64,000 nt of DNA from Mytilus californianus (Eukaryota > Mollusca > Bivalvia > Mytilida > Mytilidae): positions 105,831,640 through 105,895,639 of the forward strand of contig NW_026262712.1 in NCBI RefSeq assembly GCF_021869535.1, given 5' to 3'. The notes beneath the pieces are model-generated. The model was not told the DNA's origin. It did not search any database and was given only the letters and a program-made list of their open reading frames with translations. Positions 41,001 to 56,000 of this stretch are shown here, piece after piece. Position numbers and translations under genes: made by a program. Numbering within the stretch: the first letter of the stretch is position 1; every line of letters starts with the position of its first letter.

Positions 41001-44000
41001 TGGCAAACGTCCCGTTTGCAAATAAAAATTAAGGTTTATTGCTTTTACTGAAAAAACAAGCACATGGACCCCCAGTTTTTTCTTTTGCAATCAATCAAGT
41101 TCTGTTTCAAGAACGCTCCGCCAAAATTTTAAGAAAAAATCAACGATAGAATTTTTTCTGCACTTCTGTGTAGACGCAAAAATATTTTCATCTTCTTTAT
41201 TTCACTTGTATTAAAAGAATTTAGGATATAATTATTTATTTCAACCGTTAACTTGTTACAGCATGCTGATGCCATGGATCAAGGGAACATTTTACAAAAA
41301 ACCCGGTTAAATTATGGCTGTTCGTTCAAAAGTATTGGTACTTTCCTTAAAAGTCCTGATTTTTGAAATTTCAGGGTTTTTCCTTCAAATATGCAAATTT
41401 CAAACCAAATTATCTCAAAAAGTAAGTCATGAAGGTATATTTTTCTTTGCATATTTCAAAAGTACACATCGAAATTGACCTTCTACCAAAATTTCAAGAA
41501 AAAATCAACGAGGGATCTCTACTGTATCGTATGCCCTTAATTCAAACATCAATACAAGAACAAGAGTATTTTATCTGAATTTTCAGGAATATTCCATTTT
41601 ACAAGACATGCTAATTATGTGTTATTTTTTAGCCAGGTGAATGATATATGCTCAATGAAACCTGTAGTCCATTAAAATACTTGTTGTCAGTGAAGATATT
41701 TTCAGATATTTTTTTTAAAATTTTTTTCATGTTATTTCAGAGGTATGTTTTGTAAACAGAATCTTCTCTTCATGGCATTCAAATTATTTTAGTTGATACC
41801 CAGTATTTTACATTCAGTATAGTCCATCAGAGTTCCATAAATCTTCCAAAATAATTAATTAAAAATGAATTGCATTGTTTAGATTGTGTATGTACAATAG
41901 GAAAGCTGACTATCAATGTCTGAATTTTTGCTGAAGTAATTAAAAAGCAGGTCAAGATGAAGTGATGTTTTTTGCACCAGATTTGTTACTTTTTCAAATA
42001 AAGGAAAATTAAGACATTTTCTGAAAATAATTCAGCATGTTAAGATGGATAATATTGTTTTGTTTTTTTAGTGTTTTAAATTGCCACTTGATTTATTTTT
42101 ATTACTAGATCATTTTACATGTTAAGGTATGGAGTGCTTCTAATTGTAGAGTTATAATTACTTGCTTTGTTTCTATGTTTATACCCCTGCCTGTAGGAGT
42201 CAAAGGTCATTGTGTCAGTCCATTTGTTTATACTTAACCAATTTTTTTATACGACAGCAAAAATTAAAAATTTTTTGGTCGTATATTGGTATGACGTTGG
42301 CGTCGTCGTCGTCGTCTGGCGTCGTCCGAAGACACATTGGTTTTCGCACTCTAACTTTAGTTTAAGTGAATGGATCTCCATGAAATTTTACCATAAGGTT
42401 CAATACCACGAAAGGAAGGTTGGGATTGATTTTGGGGGTTATGGTACCAACAGTTAAGGAATTAGGGGCCAAAAAGGGGCCAAAAATAAGCATTTTTGTA
42501 ACTTCCAGACAATAACTTGTGTGTAAGTGTATGGATCTCTCTGACATTGTACCACAAGGTTCCATATCACAAAGGGAAGGCTGTAATTGATTTTGGGGGT
42601 AATTGCCTCAAAATTTTAGGAATTAGGGGCCAAAAAAGGGGCAAAAAACAAGCATTTTTCTAGTTTCATGACAATAACTTGTGTGTAAGTGTTTGGATAT
42701 TTCTGAAATTGTACTACAAGGTTCCATATCACAAACAAAAGGAAAGCTGGAATTGAGTTTGGGGGTAATTGCCCGAAACGTTTAGGAATTGGGGGCCAAA
42801 AAGGGGCCAAAAATAAACATTTTTCTAGTTTCCAGACAATAACTTGTGTTCAAGTGTATGGATCTCTCTGCAAGGTACCATACCACAAAGGGAAGGCTGG
42901 TATTGAGTTTGGGGGTGATGAATCATAAGGGGGTTCAAAAAATTTGGGAGGGGGGATTTTTTGTTTTTCTTTTTTTTTTTTTTTTTCCTTTTTTTTTTCT
43001 TTTAAAATTTTCCATTTTAAGTTGGTTATTTCTGATTAATATTTAAAAGCAAATAATAATGATATGGTAGGAGATACACACCAAACAGGATGTGTAAATT
43101 ATTATATAATAAGTATTGTGCAATAGCAAGAAATTTTCAATTGCACAGTATTGCACAATAGCAAGAAATCTTCAATTGCACAGTATTGCGCAATAGTAAG
43201 AAATCTTCAATTGCACAGTATTGCGCAATAGCAAGAAATATCCAATAGCACAATATTGCGCAATAGCAAGAAATTGTCAATTGTACAGTATTGTGCAATA
43301 GCAAGAAATATTCAATTGCACAGTATTGTGCAAAAGAAGATACTTCTTATAAATTGCTTATTTCTTGATCAATTTCAATGGGGTTTTATTCTTGAATTCT
43401 TGGGGTTCTTTAATATGCTGAATCTAACCGTGTATTAAGTTTTTGGAATTTGGGCCCCATTTTTAAATTGGTCCACATTGAGGTCCAAAGGGTCCAAAAT
43501 TTAACTTTGTTTGATTTCATCAAAAATTGAATTATTGGGGTTCTTTGATATGCCGAATCTAACTGTGTATTTAGATTCTTAATTTTTGGTTCCGTTTTCA
43601 AATTGGTCTACATTAAGGTCCAAAGGGTCCAAAATTAAACTTAGTTTGATTTTAACAAAAATTGAATTTTTAGGGTTCTTTGATATGCTGAATCTAAACA
43701 TGTATTTAGATTTTTTATTATGGGCCCAGTTTTCAAGTTGGTCCAAATCGGGTTCCAAAATTAAACTTTGTTTGATTTCAACAAAAATTGAATATATGGG
43801 GTTCTTTGATATGCTGAATCTAACCATGTATTTAGATTTTTGATTTTTGGGCCCCGTTATCAACTTTGTCCACATTGAGGTCAAAAGGGTCCAAAATTAA
43901 ACTTTGTTTGATTTCATCAAAAATTGAATTCTTGGGGTTCTTTGATATGCTGAATCTAACCATGTATTTAGATTTTGGATATTGGACCATAATAGGTGAA

Positions 44001-47000
44001 TGTCCAATTTAAAATTTTTAAGTTCTTAGACCACATTCATTCTGTGTCAGAAACCTATGCTGTGTCAAATATTTAATCACAATCCAAATTCAGAGCTGTA
44101 TCAAGCTTGAATGTTGTGTCCATACTTGCCCCAACTGTTCAGGGTTCGACCTCTGCGGTCGTATCAAGCTGCGCCCTGCGGAGCATTTTATTCCATTTGT
44201 TAATAACATACAACTTCTCTGAACTATTTGAAACTATTACACTATGTCATGGACATTAAATTGGCCAGAGTTTTGACTTAATCTGTACTGCTATAGAGTC
44301 ATGACCTTCCATCTGTGAAATTTCTGATAGTGCAACAGGCAGGGTTATTTGTGATAAGTTCACCTCACTCTTGTTAATTTAGTATTGTGTGTGTCAAGTT
44401 TTAAGGAAAATGTTGCTTATTGAAACATCTTGGCAAAGTTTTGTAGTGTTGTAGATAAAACTGTTTGTAAAAATGTAATGAATAAAAAACTGAATCTGCC
44501 ATTAATCAATATGCAAAAATCAGACTCATATTAATTAGGGCTCTGTCGATTGATAAGTGGATGGCCTATCAACTTGTGTGTATGTCATTCCATCAGAATT
44601 TGTTTCCACTCCCTGATTTTAAAACCCTGTTCAGTTTGGTTATGAAACTTGGCATGATTATTCACTACTTGAAAGTGTGTTGGGTTTAAGTGAGAAAACC
44701 ATACAATATTGAAAGTCATGTTCAAAAACTTTGTGACCCACTGTGCACATGTAAGACAAACATTTCTGCTCAGTATCTTTCAAACCCCTTGGAGTTAATT
44801 AATGAAACTTGGCCTAATTATTCACCACTCCTAGAAGGTGTGGTATGTACAAGGAAAAAAGATGTATAGTGATAGTCATGGGCAAATATTTTGGTAATTT
44901 GAAGTAATGAAATAAAACCAGAACTGAATTTAAAATAAGTCTTTGACAAGATATAATATCATTGAATTTTCTATGACCATATATCAGCATGTGTATGACT
45001 AGCGTACTATATTTGATCTTTTCTTTGCAATACTGCAATGCAATTGTATAGGAATTGGTTTATATAGAAAATTATATATAGCCTCAAACTTTAGACCAGT
45101 AGCATCAAATGTATATTTTGGTCCCTATGATTAAAAAAAATATATCATATTTGCATGTAAAGCATTAACCTAAAGGTGTTATATTCCTTTAGTAAATAGA
45201 CAGTGGAGAGAGAGAGAAAAGTTTGTACATAAAAGGTGTTTAAAATTATATACACACACTTAAAACAATATTCCTATGGAAAATTGACACTGGAGAGAGA
45301 GAAAAGTACCTAGTTTAAAGTTGATTTACACTTTAAACAATGTTCCTCACTAATTGTGAAGTGATGTATTTTATGTTTTAAGGTATAAAACTACTAGTTC
45401 ATGGCCTCATTACTTCTATGTTAAATTCTGCTATTTTCAGCATTCATAACCATCTTGTCTTGTGTATATGTTCAACAGTCATTTCATGTTTAAACAATAC
45501 TTATAGCCTGGCTTGTGTTAAAAAATTAAACATACTGGTAATTAGATATAAGAAGATGTGGTATGAGTGCCAATGAGACAACTCTCCATCCAAGTCAAAA
45601 TTTATAAAAGTAAACCATTATAGGTCAAAGTACGGTCTTCAACACGGAGCCTTGGCTCACACCGAACAGCAAGCTATAAAGGGCCCCAAAAATTACTAGT
45701 GTAAAACCATTCAAACGGGAAAACCAACGGTCTAATCTATATAAAAAACGAGAAACACTTATGAACCACATCAAAAAACGACAACTACTGAACATCAGAT
45801 TCCTGACTTAGGACAGGTGCAAATAAATGCATATTTTTTTTATAATTCAAAACATTCAAAAGCATTCAACAAGGGCTCAACAGTGATCCCAGGTCCTTGA
45901 TATCATTTTATACCCAAATTACCCAAATATTTCACACATTTTAAAAGAAACAGCTATGGTTAGGAACTGATTTGTTTTGAGATATGCACTACTTCCTAAT
46001 ATATTCTTCCTGACCCTGCCCAAATTAGTGGTTCTATACCTTAAGAACAAAAAGAACAAAGAAAGGGTTTGAATAATGGGAAGAAAATACAAAGTATATT
46101 TAAAGGGGAATAAAAAATTAAAAATAAAGAAAATTCTAAAGACAATTACTGTCAGAATTAAGATGGGTGTACAGATAAAAGAGAAAAAGAGAAGTCCTTA
46201 AAGTAAATGTTTGGCAATTTACAATTATGCTTAATACTAATATGCTCTCAAATTGTGTTCTGATTGGTTGCAAAAGTAATTATTTTGTAAGACATTCATG
46301 TTCAAGTTGCACTGTGTGAAAACTATGTATGTAGAAGCTTTAACAGCATTAGAATAAAATAAAATATTTTGGTGATGACACTGGATCATGTTTTGCACCT
46401 GTATTCCAGTTGGAATGTTGGTGTAAAACATAAATAATGAACACATATTTCTTTTTTAAATTACATTTCCTATTTCTAAGAGGAAGATTGTCCTTAATGT
46501 GTATGAAACATTTGCTACTGGATGTTAAATAACAGCCATTTAGTTATTAATTGTGTCAATCAAATGCTTAAAGACTGCTAATCTGGTTAAACATTCATAT
46601 CGGTGTCAACCATTGAATGAAAATTTCAAAATTTATTCAAAATTTCTAAAAATATGATAACTGATAACCAATGATATTATTATGCTGATGAGAAGATTAT
46701 ATATAAACTATGTATTCCATGTAAATAGCATTGAATTTCATATAAATACAGTTGCCAAACAAACAAATGAATAACTATTCAGGACATTTTCATACTACAA
46801 ACAAAAAAAAAAGAAATTGCTGATGTAATTATTTTTATTGCAATTCCTGCAATTATCAGTTTAGTGTTTTACAATTTTTGTATCTAAACTGAGCATAACT
46901 GGCTTTTAATTACATAAATTGTAGTAATAGAGTACATTCTCATTATAGATGCCAATGTATGCTGTGGGACAGACTGACCAGGAGACGCCATTTACATTTG

Positions 47001-50000
47001 GTGCAGCCAGACCTCCATTGTCCTTTACTTGGTCTGTGAACAACAAAAATGTTGTCATCCTAAATAATGTCTTCCATAAGGTTAGTATATTTACCTACAG
47101 ACCTAGTTATTATTATAAATTTGTGCAGAAAAAATATGACAATGAATTTAGACCAATTGTACTTGTTATTATATTTTCCAAACTTTTCACTTCTATTTTG
47201 AACAATTGATTAAGAACATTGACTTTAGACCAGGAAAAATTATCAGCAAATCAATTTGAATTTCGAACATATTAATCAACTATAAATACTATTTTTGTGC
47301 TTCATAGAAATTATTTCCTTTACTTTTATAAGGAAAAGAAAAATGGTTCTGTGCATTTGTTTACTTCTGTTAAAAAAAACATTTGATAATGTAGACAAGA
47401 ATATTGTGGTATATGCTTTTCAATTCTGGTATAAGCAGCAAAGCGATAAATATGATAAAATTGATTTATGCACCTTCGTGTGAATTCTGATGGAGTATAT
47501 TCTGACACATTTGTAAATGTCAATGGAGATAAACAAGGAGAACCTTTATCACCCCCTTTCATTTTTGTCGAGCCTTCGACTTTTGTCGAAAAAGCGAGAC
47601 ATAGCGATCCTACATTCCGTCGGCGTCTTCGGCGGCGTCCACAAATATTCACTCTGTGGTTAAAGTTTTTGAAATTTTAATAACTTTCTTAAACTACCCT
47701 GGATTTCTACCAAACTTGGACAGAAGCTTGTTTATGATCATAAGATAATATTCAAAAGTAAATTTTGTAAAAAAAAAATTCCATTTTTACCGTATTTTAC
47801 TTATAAATGGACTTAGTTTTTCTGCCAGGAAACATTACATTCACTCTGTGGTTAAAGTTTTTGAAATTTTAATAACTTTCTTAAACTATCCTGGATTTGT
47901 ACCAAACTTGGAAAGAAGCTTGTTTGTGATCATAAGATAGTATCCAGAAGTAAATTTTGTAAAAAAAAGAATTCCATTTTTTTCATATTTTACTTATAAA
48001 TGGACTTAGTTTTTCTGCCAGTTAACATTACATTCACTCTGTGGTTAAAGTTTTTAAAATTTTAACAACTTTCTTAAACTATCCTGGATATGTACCAAAC
48101 TTAGACAGAAGCTTGTTTATGATTAAAAGCTAGTATCTAAAAGGAAATTTTGTTAAAATTTTGTTCCATTTTCTCCGTATTTTACTTATAAATGGACTTA
48201 GTTTTTCTTCCAGTTAACATTACATAACAGTCTGCAGTTTAAGTTTTTATTTTAAAACATTTATTAGATTCATAAACTATCCTGGATTTTTACCAAACTT
48301 GGACAGAAGCTACTTACAATCAAAAGATAGTATAGAGAGGAATATTTTTATTAATTTTTTTCCTCATTTTTGTTGAGCCTGTGATTAACAGCAGAAGTAG
48401 GCGAGACACTGGGTTCCGCGGAACCCTTACGAATTTTTATTTTTATGCTCCTTGAAAATATTTCTGGAGCATATAGTAGTTGCTTTGTCTGTTTGTCCTT
48501 GTTTGAAACAAATGGTTTTCCGATGATAACTAGAATATCCCTTGTTTGATTAAATGAAACTTATACATATGGAAGATAAAGAGATGGGAAGAAGCCTTTT
48601 GCTTTTAGGGTTAAAAGGTCAAAGATTGAGGTCACTGTTAGTAAAATAGAATAAAATTGGAAAATGGTTTCCAGATGTTAACTTGAGTTCCCCTTGCTTG
48701 ATTGGAATGAAATTTATACCTGGAAGATATAGGGAAAGGGAAAGAAGCCTATTGATAATGGGGTTAAGGTCACTGTTACTAAAATGATTTTTTTAAAAAT
48801 GGTTTGGGGAGGGTATCCCATTATGAATTGTAACACATTTATACAGGTGAAAAATTAGCAATACTAGTGCAAGTTCATTAGTACCTCCAAGCATATTTGA
48901 ACCCTCAAAATTAAAGAAAGTTTTCTTTTAATTAATGTGCAGTTCAGGGAGTATCTCTCGACACCTTTTTACTTGTTTAATAATGACATTGCTGTGGAGC
49001 CTGAAACAAACAACAACAATGGATTTGCTAATACATGTATAAATTGCATTTAAATATGCTTGCTACTTTTTGAATGCAGTTTTATTCCTTAGATTTAAAC
49101 ACCAGCATTACTACAGAGGTTATTGATAAACTATATATATTGTTCAAAATAGAACATTGAAATGAACAAAGATAAAACTGAAAAAGTTGTAGTTTCATAA
49201 TGGATGACAAGCAGTTAAGTTGGCATTACAGCCAATAATGTTGTGAAACCTTTGTTTATCTGCTAGGAAAAGTGTTTCACTACAATGGAAAATTTCACCA
49301 AATGTAAAAGCGATTATCCGAACAAGGTAATAAAGCACTAGCTAGCATCGGTATTGGTATAATCAAGAGAGTGTGACTTTTGTCGCAAAAGTGAGACATA
49401 GCGATCCTACATTCCGTCGGCGACGGCGTCCACAAATATTCACTCTGTGGTTAAAGTTTTTCAAATTTTAATAACTTTCTTAAACTACCCTTGATTTCTA
49501 CCAAACTTGGACGGAAGCTTGTTTATGATCATAAGATAGTATCCAGAAGTAAATTTTGTAAAAAAAAAAAATCCTGTTTATCTGTATTTTACTCATAAAT
49601 GGACTTAGTTTTTCTGGCAGTTAACATTACATTCACTCTGTGGTTAAAGTTTTTCAAATTTTGATAACTTTCTTAAACTATCCTGGATTTGTACTATACT
49701 TGGACAGAAGCTTTTTTATGATCATAAGATAGTATTCAAAAGTAAATTTTGTTAAAAAAAAAAATCCTGTTTATCCATATTTTACTTATAAATGGACTTA
49801 GTTTTTCTGCCAATTAACATAACATTCACTCTGTGGTTAAAGTTTTCAAAATTTTAATAACTTTCTTAAACTATCCTGGATTTTTTACAAACTTTGACAG
49901 AAGCTTGTTTATGATCAAAAGCTAGTAGTAGTAACTAGAAGGAAATTTTGTAAACAAAAATTTCCTGTTTTTCCGTATATTACTTATAATTGGACTTAGT

Positions 50001-53000
50001 TTTTCTTCCAGTTAGCATTACATACAGTCTGCAGTTAAAGTTTTTAAAACATTTATTAGATTCATAAACCATCATGGATTCTTACCAAACTTGAACAGAA
50101 GCTTCTTACATTCAAAAGATAGTATCTAGAGGAAAATTTTTAATAATTATTTCCCCATATTTGTTGAGCCTGCGACTAACAGCAAAAGTAGGCAAGACAC
50201 TGGGTTCCGTGGAACCCTTACAAATTTTTCATGTTATGTTTTGAAATGATGTTTTTATGACCAGTTCAACCAAGACTGGTGTTCTAGCATATTAGAATGT
50301 GAAAAATAAGATTTCTTAAAAAAAAATTTAATTGAAGTTTGTTTGGAAAAATATTTGCTTAAACTTAAAGCACAACTCGGTGTGCTTCAGTAAAACTAAC
50401 ATTGAAATTGGAAGATTTCATAACGTACCTCTTAATGAAAGCAGTGTTCTCCCCAGATATTTCATTTAGCATCCTGGTAAACAGGGAAATTTGAAATACC
50501 ATCTTGTTTCTAAAAATTATAGCACCACATCCATAACATAATCTATAAGAAAACCAATTGAGATAGCATCACATTACCATAATGCTAAAAGGACCTGGGG
50601 AGAACACTGAATTATGAAAGGCTATGTCAAGTTTGCAATTTGAACTCCATTGAAAATGAATATCATTTTGTTATCTATCCAGCTTATAGATATTTACATT
50701 TAAGATTTTGCTTATCATTTTTATACCCACTTTCCAAAAGGACAGAGGGTATACTGGTTTTTACATCCATCTATCAGCCCATAAAATTATTGTCACATTT
50801 TTCCTCAGGAAATACAAATAAGAGCTTCTTGAAATTTAGTTTAAAGCTTCATTTGAGCATGCTATACTGTGTGGTGCATTTTCAGATTCATCACTAATCA
50901 ATTTCTTTATATATTCTTACAAAAAATGACCTATTTATGAAGTTTTCATCACATTTTTGTCAGAAACTATGGACCATAGCATCCTGTTATTTGGTATGAG
51001 GCTTCATATGCATGCTGTACTGTGTGATGCATTTTCCCATCCATTACTCATCAACTTCCAGTTTACTCAATACTTATAGGGAGCTTACAGTTCAACTTGT
51101 TGTTCCTTGCCTAATATGTCACAATTTGTATCACTTATTCAAACTAGTTCAAGATGTTTGTTGAAACTTTGTCATTTATTAATTGAAGATGAGAATTTAA
51201 GGTCACAATTGATTACTTAATTTGTCATGTATAATATGCATTATATTTTTGCTTTCTGTTTTCATTCATTTACTGGAGCTTACTATTTATATGTTATTGA
51301 TGCTATAACATTTTCTTATATGTTCATTTCAATAATATTATCTTATCATACAAGGTGGATTGAGTTTTTAGAATAGAAAAATACATATGTCCAGATAAAT
51401 ATGATCTATTTGACCATTTGCAATCTTAAATTAAAGGTACTAATGGCTATTGTTATTAGAAAAGGGAATATGATAAATGAAATTATGTGGCCTCCTTAAA
51501 TTAAATTAAATCCTTCAAATAATTTTTTTAAAGTTTGATGAATGAATAGATTGGTCATTTTAATGTTGAAGTGACACCATGAAATCAAAAATCATGTCAC
51601 AATTGAAAAACTTGACAAACTGGCCATTTTACATATACTTTATGTTAATATAAATATGAGCAATAGTATTTATCTAAAAACATATTTCATCAACATCTTA
51701 GTTTGAACCATCTTGTGGCAAAATATTTTTAAGGTTGGGCTGTTTTTCATATGTAAATATAAAGTGGAATCTTTGACCTGTAGGTCCTTATGGCATTTTT
51801 TTCACTTTTTTTCTATAACTGCAATAAGTTTGAATATGTAAAATAAAATCGAAACATATTGTCACTGATATCTGACATAATAATGTTTTGTGTGAAAATA
51901 AGAAGGATTTTTTTGATATATTGATAACACTTCATGATTTTAAACTTCAAGGGCCATATCATACTTTCTCCTTTAAAATAAAAGGATTTGTTGACTTGTG
52001 ATCTACTGTATAAATTATATTTACAGAGTAATATTAAACCCGTGGATGAAAGTAACTTTGCTACTCAGTTGTTTGCCAAATCACCTGGACAAGTAACGGT
52101 CAAGTTAACAGTCAGACCTCAGAGGAATTCCAGATCGCAGATACTTAAGCAAGCTGAGTTAACAGATGAACTTCAAATACAGGTATTTTCTACAGTGTTT
52201 ATGTAGAAATTCATTTCTAGAACGGTCATCATGATTATTGATTTATTCTGTAGGAGCAAGCAAATATTGAAAAGGATTGCAAAAGAAATTATTTGTGTTT
52301 AAAGTTTGAACCCTGTCAGTTGTTGGTCCGACAAAAAACTCTGTTACACTTTTTTTCATTTGGCAAACATATAAATCATTGAAATATGCTGTTACAATGA
52401 ATTTGTCTAATTACAGGTTTACCAGAAAATGGAAGTGTTAAGTCCAAAGATTTGTGATGGAAAACTACTGATATCACCCAACAGTGAGGCTACTGTTAAA
52501 ACAAACAGGTATAAAACATTTTATATGTCAAACCAAAAATTTATTACATATTATGCTACTGTTTTCCATACAGCAGAAATAGATGAAATGTATGCAGATT
52601 TTACATATAATATTAATTTTTGCAATTTATTATGCCCTGCCTACAATAGCATTATGTTTTCTGAACTGTTCATTGTTTCATTAGTCATTCCCTCCATTCC
52701 ATATCAGTTACAGTTTTTGGATAAGGTAGTTTTTCAAAAAGTTGTGATCACATCAAGTTAAAACTTAATACTATGTTACACATTTTCAGTGTGTTCAATG
52801 TTCTATTTCCTCTTTCATGACAGTTAATAACATTGAAATATCTTGCATTTAAATTTTTGAACATTTTTATCAACAACAGCAATCATTCCTTCTTGATATA
52901 TGCGAGGATATAATTAGTTAACAATAGCTTGCGGTACATCTTGTTGTATTTGTATTTTTACCAGGTTTTCACTTTGTACCTATATATAACTTTATTATTT

Positions 53001-56000
53001 ATAGAGACGGATCTGCCAGAATGAGTTACCAGGTACTGTCTTCTAATTCAGACAAGGCCATCATCACTGTCAAAGATGGAGGAGTCATCACAAGTGGCGC
53101 CTCCTGTGGGGAAGCACATCTACAAATTACAGCATTTGAAGATTTTGGAACAAACCAGACTGTTTTACTGCTAATAAAGGTAATGGTAATATTCCATATC
53201 ATGAACAGTACTGTCAAAGCAGATGTTTTACTGCTAATAAAGGTAATGGTAATATCCCATATCATGCACAGTACTGTCAAAGCATATGTTTTGGTTTGTT
53301 TTTCGTTAGCCAGATACTGCTTATTTAGATGAATTTAAGAGCTGAAAATTTACCTGAAGGTATACAGAGGTTCCACTGGGATATTATACTGAATAAATTT
53401 AATGTGTTGTTTCTGTAGGGAGGAAAAAGAAGCAGCTTACACCGAGAAAATATGAATGCTGTTTAGCTATTCTTTACATAATGTGTAATCTTTCTGACAT
53501 TTGATTTCCATTTTTAGTAAATACATAAGGCTGATCATTACCTTTTGAACATGCTGTGGGAAATGGGTTTTTTTGGCAGCGTTTTATTGACCATTGTTTT
53601 TATTAAAACCTAACCATTGTTTTTGTTTAGAAAATGAATTGAAAAATTCCCACACTTTTAGGTTAAGACTGTTGCATACATGATGATAAACTCTGAAACT
53701 GCACTGAGGACAAACAGTGGTCAACTGAAGAAAATTCCAGTTGGTGTTACTTTGCAGTTGTCCGTCAGTTACCATGACGATGTTGGAGAGGAATTTTTTG
53801 CAACCAATGTTAAGATGTATTATAGATTGAACAGGTGAATTATTTCAAATTTAAAACAATGCAGAGAGATCATAAAATTCTGAAATTAGTAAAAATGACA
53901 CAATAGAAGATTTTGAATAGATTAATTTTCGTTTACTCATTTTTTATATTGAAGTTTTATCCATCTCCTGTATACATTTATTCATAAATTTATGTCTTTA
54001 TTTTTTTTTACTGGTTTTTGGTTGTCTGCTAAATTTATCAACAACTAATATAGACTTATATAAAAATAAGGAGATGTAGTATGATTGCCAATGAGACAAC
54101 TATCTACCAAAGTTCAAATGAAGTGGATGTAAGCAATTATAGGCAACAATACAGCCTTTAACAATGAGAAAAACCCATGCCGTATAGTTGGCTATAAAAG
54201 GCCCCAACATGAAAAATATGAAACAAATTCAATTTAGAAAACTAACAGATTAATTTATAACAACAACCACTGAACTACAGGCCTCTGACTTTGAACAGGC
54301 ACATATAGAATGAGTTGGGGTTAAACATGTTTGGAGGTGCCAGGTTTGGTTAAGATGAATTAGAGTTTGTCCTACAGTGTGATAGTTTGTCCACACTTTA
54401 CAACATGCATGTGACCTCCTCGTTACTATGTTGGTTAAATATAGTTATCAGGTTGCTTTATCATTGGCACTTACTCAACATTTATCATTGAAAATGAAGC
54501 CAGATTTTTTTTAAAGACTTCCTAATTCATACATGTTTTTTTTGGTATTTTTTCTGTAACTGTGCATTACATCAAAAAAGGAAGATAGACAGAAAAGCTT
54601 ACTGACAATAACATTATCTTCTACACAGTTTTCATTTGATGATAGTACTGTCATGATAAAAAAAACTAATTGAATTTTGAACGATTTTAGATATGATCTG
54701 GTACAAATTGGACATGGATCTGATAACAATACATTGGTAATGAAGGCTGCTGAAGTGGGACAAACTGTTCTCAAGGTAAAGTTAAACTGTAAATAGCTGA
54801 TAAAGAAAGGTTATGTGGCATATGAGTGAGAAAATGGCAATAATAACTTCCTTTTTCTTTGTAAAAAGCCTCATATGTTTTTGTTTAAGTTGTATTTTCC
54901 TTACTTTAGGATACCTTATTTATAGAATTCCAAAGTTAAGTATGCATTTAGCTATAAAAGCCATCTAGTAATAATTTATGGTAGCTGGTGAAGGTATATT
55001 CATGGTAAAATTGAATATAAAACAGGAATTCTATCAGTATTTAGTATTAAAAGAAAAAAGATTAATCCAGTTTCCAATATAGAACTTTTTGTACATATAA
55101 CTGTTATTGTTTGTATATTAATTCAGAGCATATTACAACGAGAAATTTGAACCCAATTTAGGAATTGCAAATAAATTATTAGTTTTTATTGGTGTTTAAT
55201 TGTAGGTTTGGGACAAACACAGCCCCTGGATAGCAGATTATATAAACATTGATGTTTTATTGTAGGTTTGGGACAAACACAGCCCCTGGATAGCAGATTA
55301 TATAAACATTGATGTTTTATTGTAGGTTTGGGACAAACACAGCCCCTGGATAGCAGATTATATAAATATTGATGTAGATTATGCCATTGCACCAAACAGT
55401 CATGCAGTATTCTTAGGACAGATTGTGTGTTACACTTCATCACTAGTTACAGAATCAGGTAAAACTAGTTATTAGTACAGGATTTTCTTTATACAGAATT
55501 GAACACCAAAAATAAGGATTATTGAGCATTTATGTGACTGTTTTAGTCTATTTTCAATATTTTCTTTCCCAAATATCCGCCCTGCTTTTGTAGAGTCAGG
55601 TGGGGAAGAATGTTACTTGGCAAACTTTTAGTGCTGATCAAGACTAATGTTACTATTATATGTAAATAATGATACCTTTTGCATTGTTAAGAGCTGAATT
55701 ATAATGTAAATCCATATAGTGTGGCCATAATATCCCCTGGCAGATATATAAGAATCACCTTGTCTGTCAGTCCATCCCTCTTTGAGCCTGTTGCATAACT
55801 CTGCAGATGCATCATGGGCTAGAGGGTGTCAAATACTAAAAGCAGTCCTGGCTCTTTTACTTTTGTACCATTACACTTAGGTTTACCAAACTTGGTATGC
55901 AGTTGCATCATAGGCTGGGATGTGTCATATACCAAAGTCAGGTCACTCTGACCTTGACTTTGACCTTTGACCCCTATGATAGTAAAACCTTGTCTGATTT

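Noticed and set aside
43410..43884. Open frames in both strands at 43410-43884
   Set aside because: They arise from ~135-bp tandem units of repeat family 2 and read the same peptide repeatedly.
55186..55443. Minus-strand open frame with three identical blocks
   Set aside because: It is the reverse of the triplicated exon start; the repeats explain its openness.
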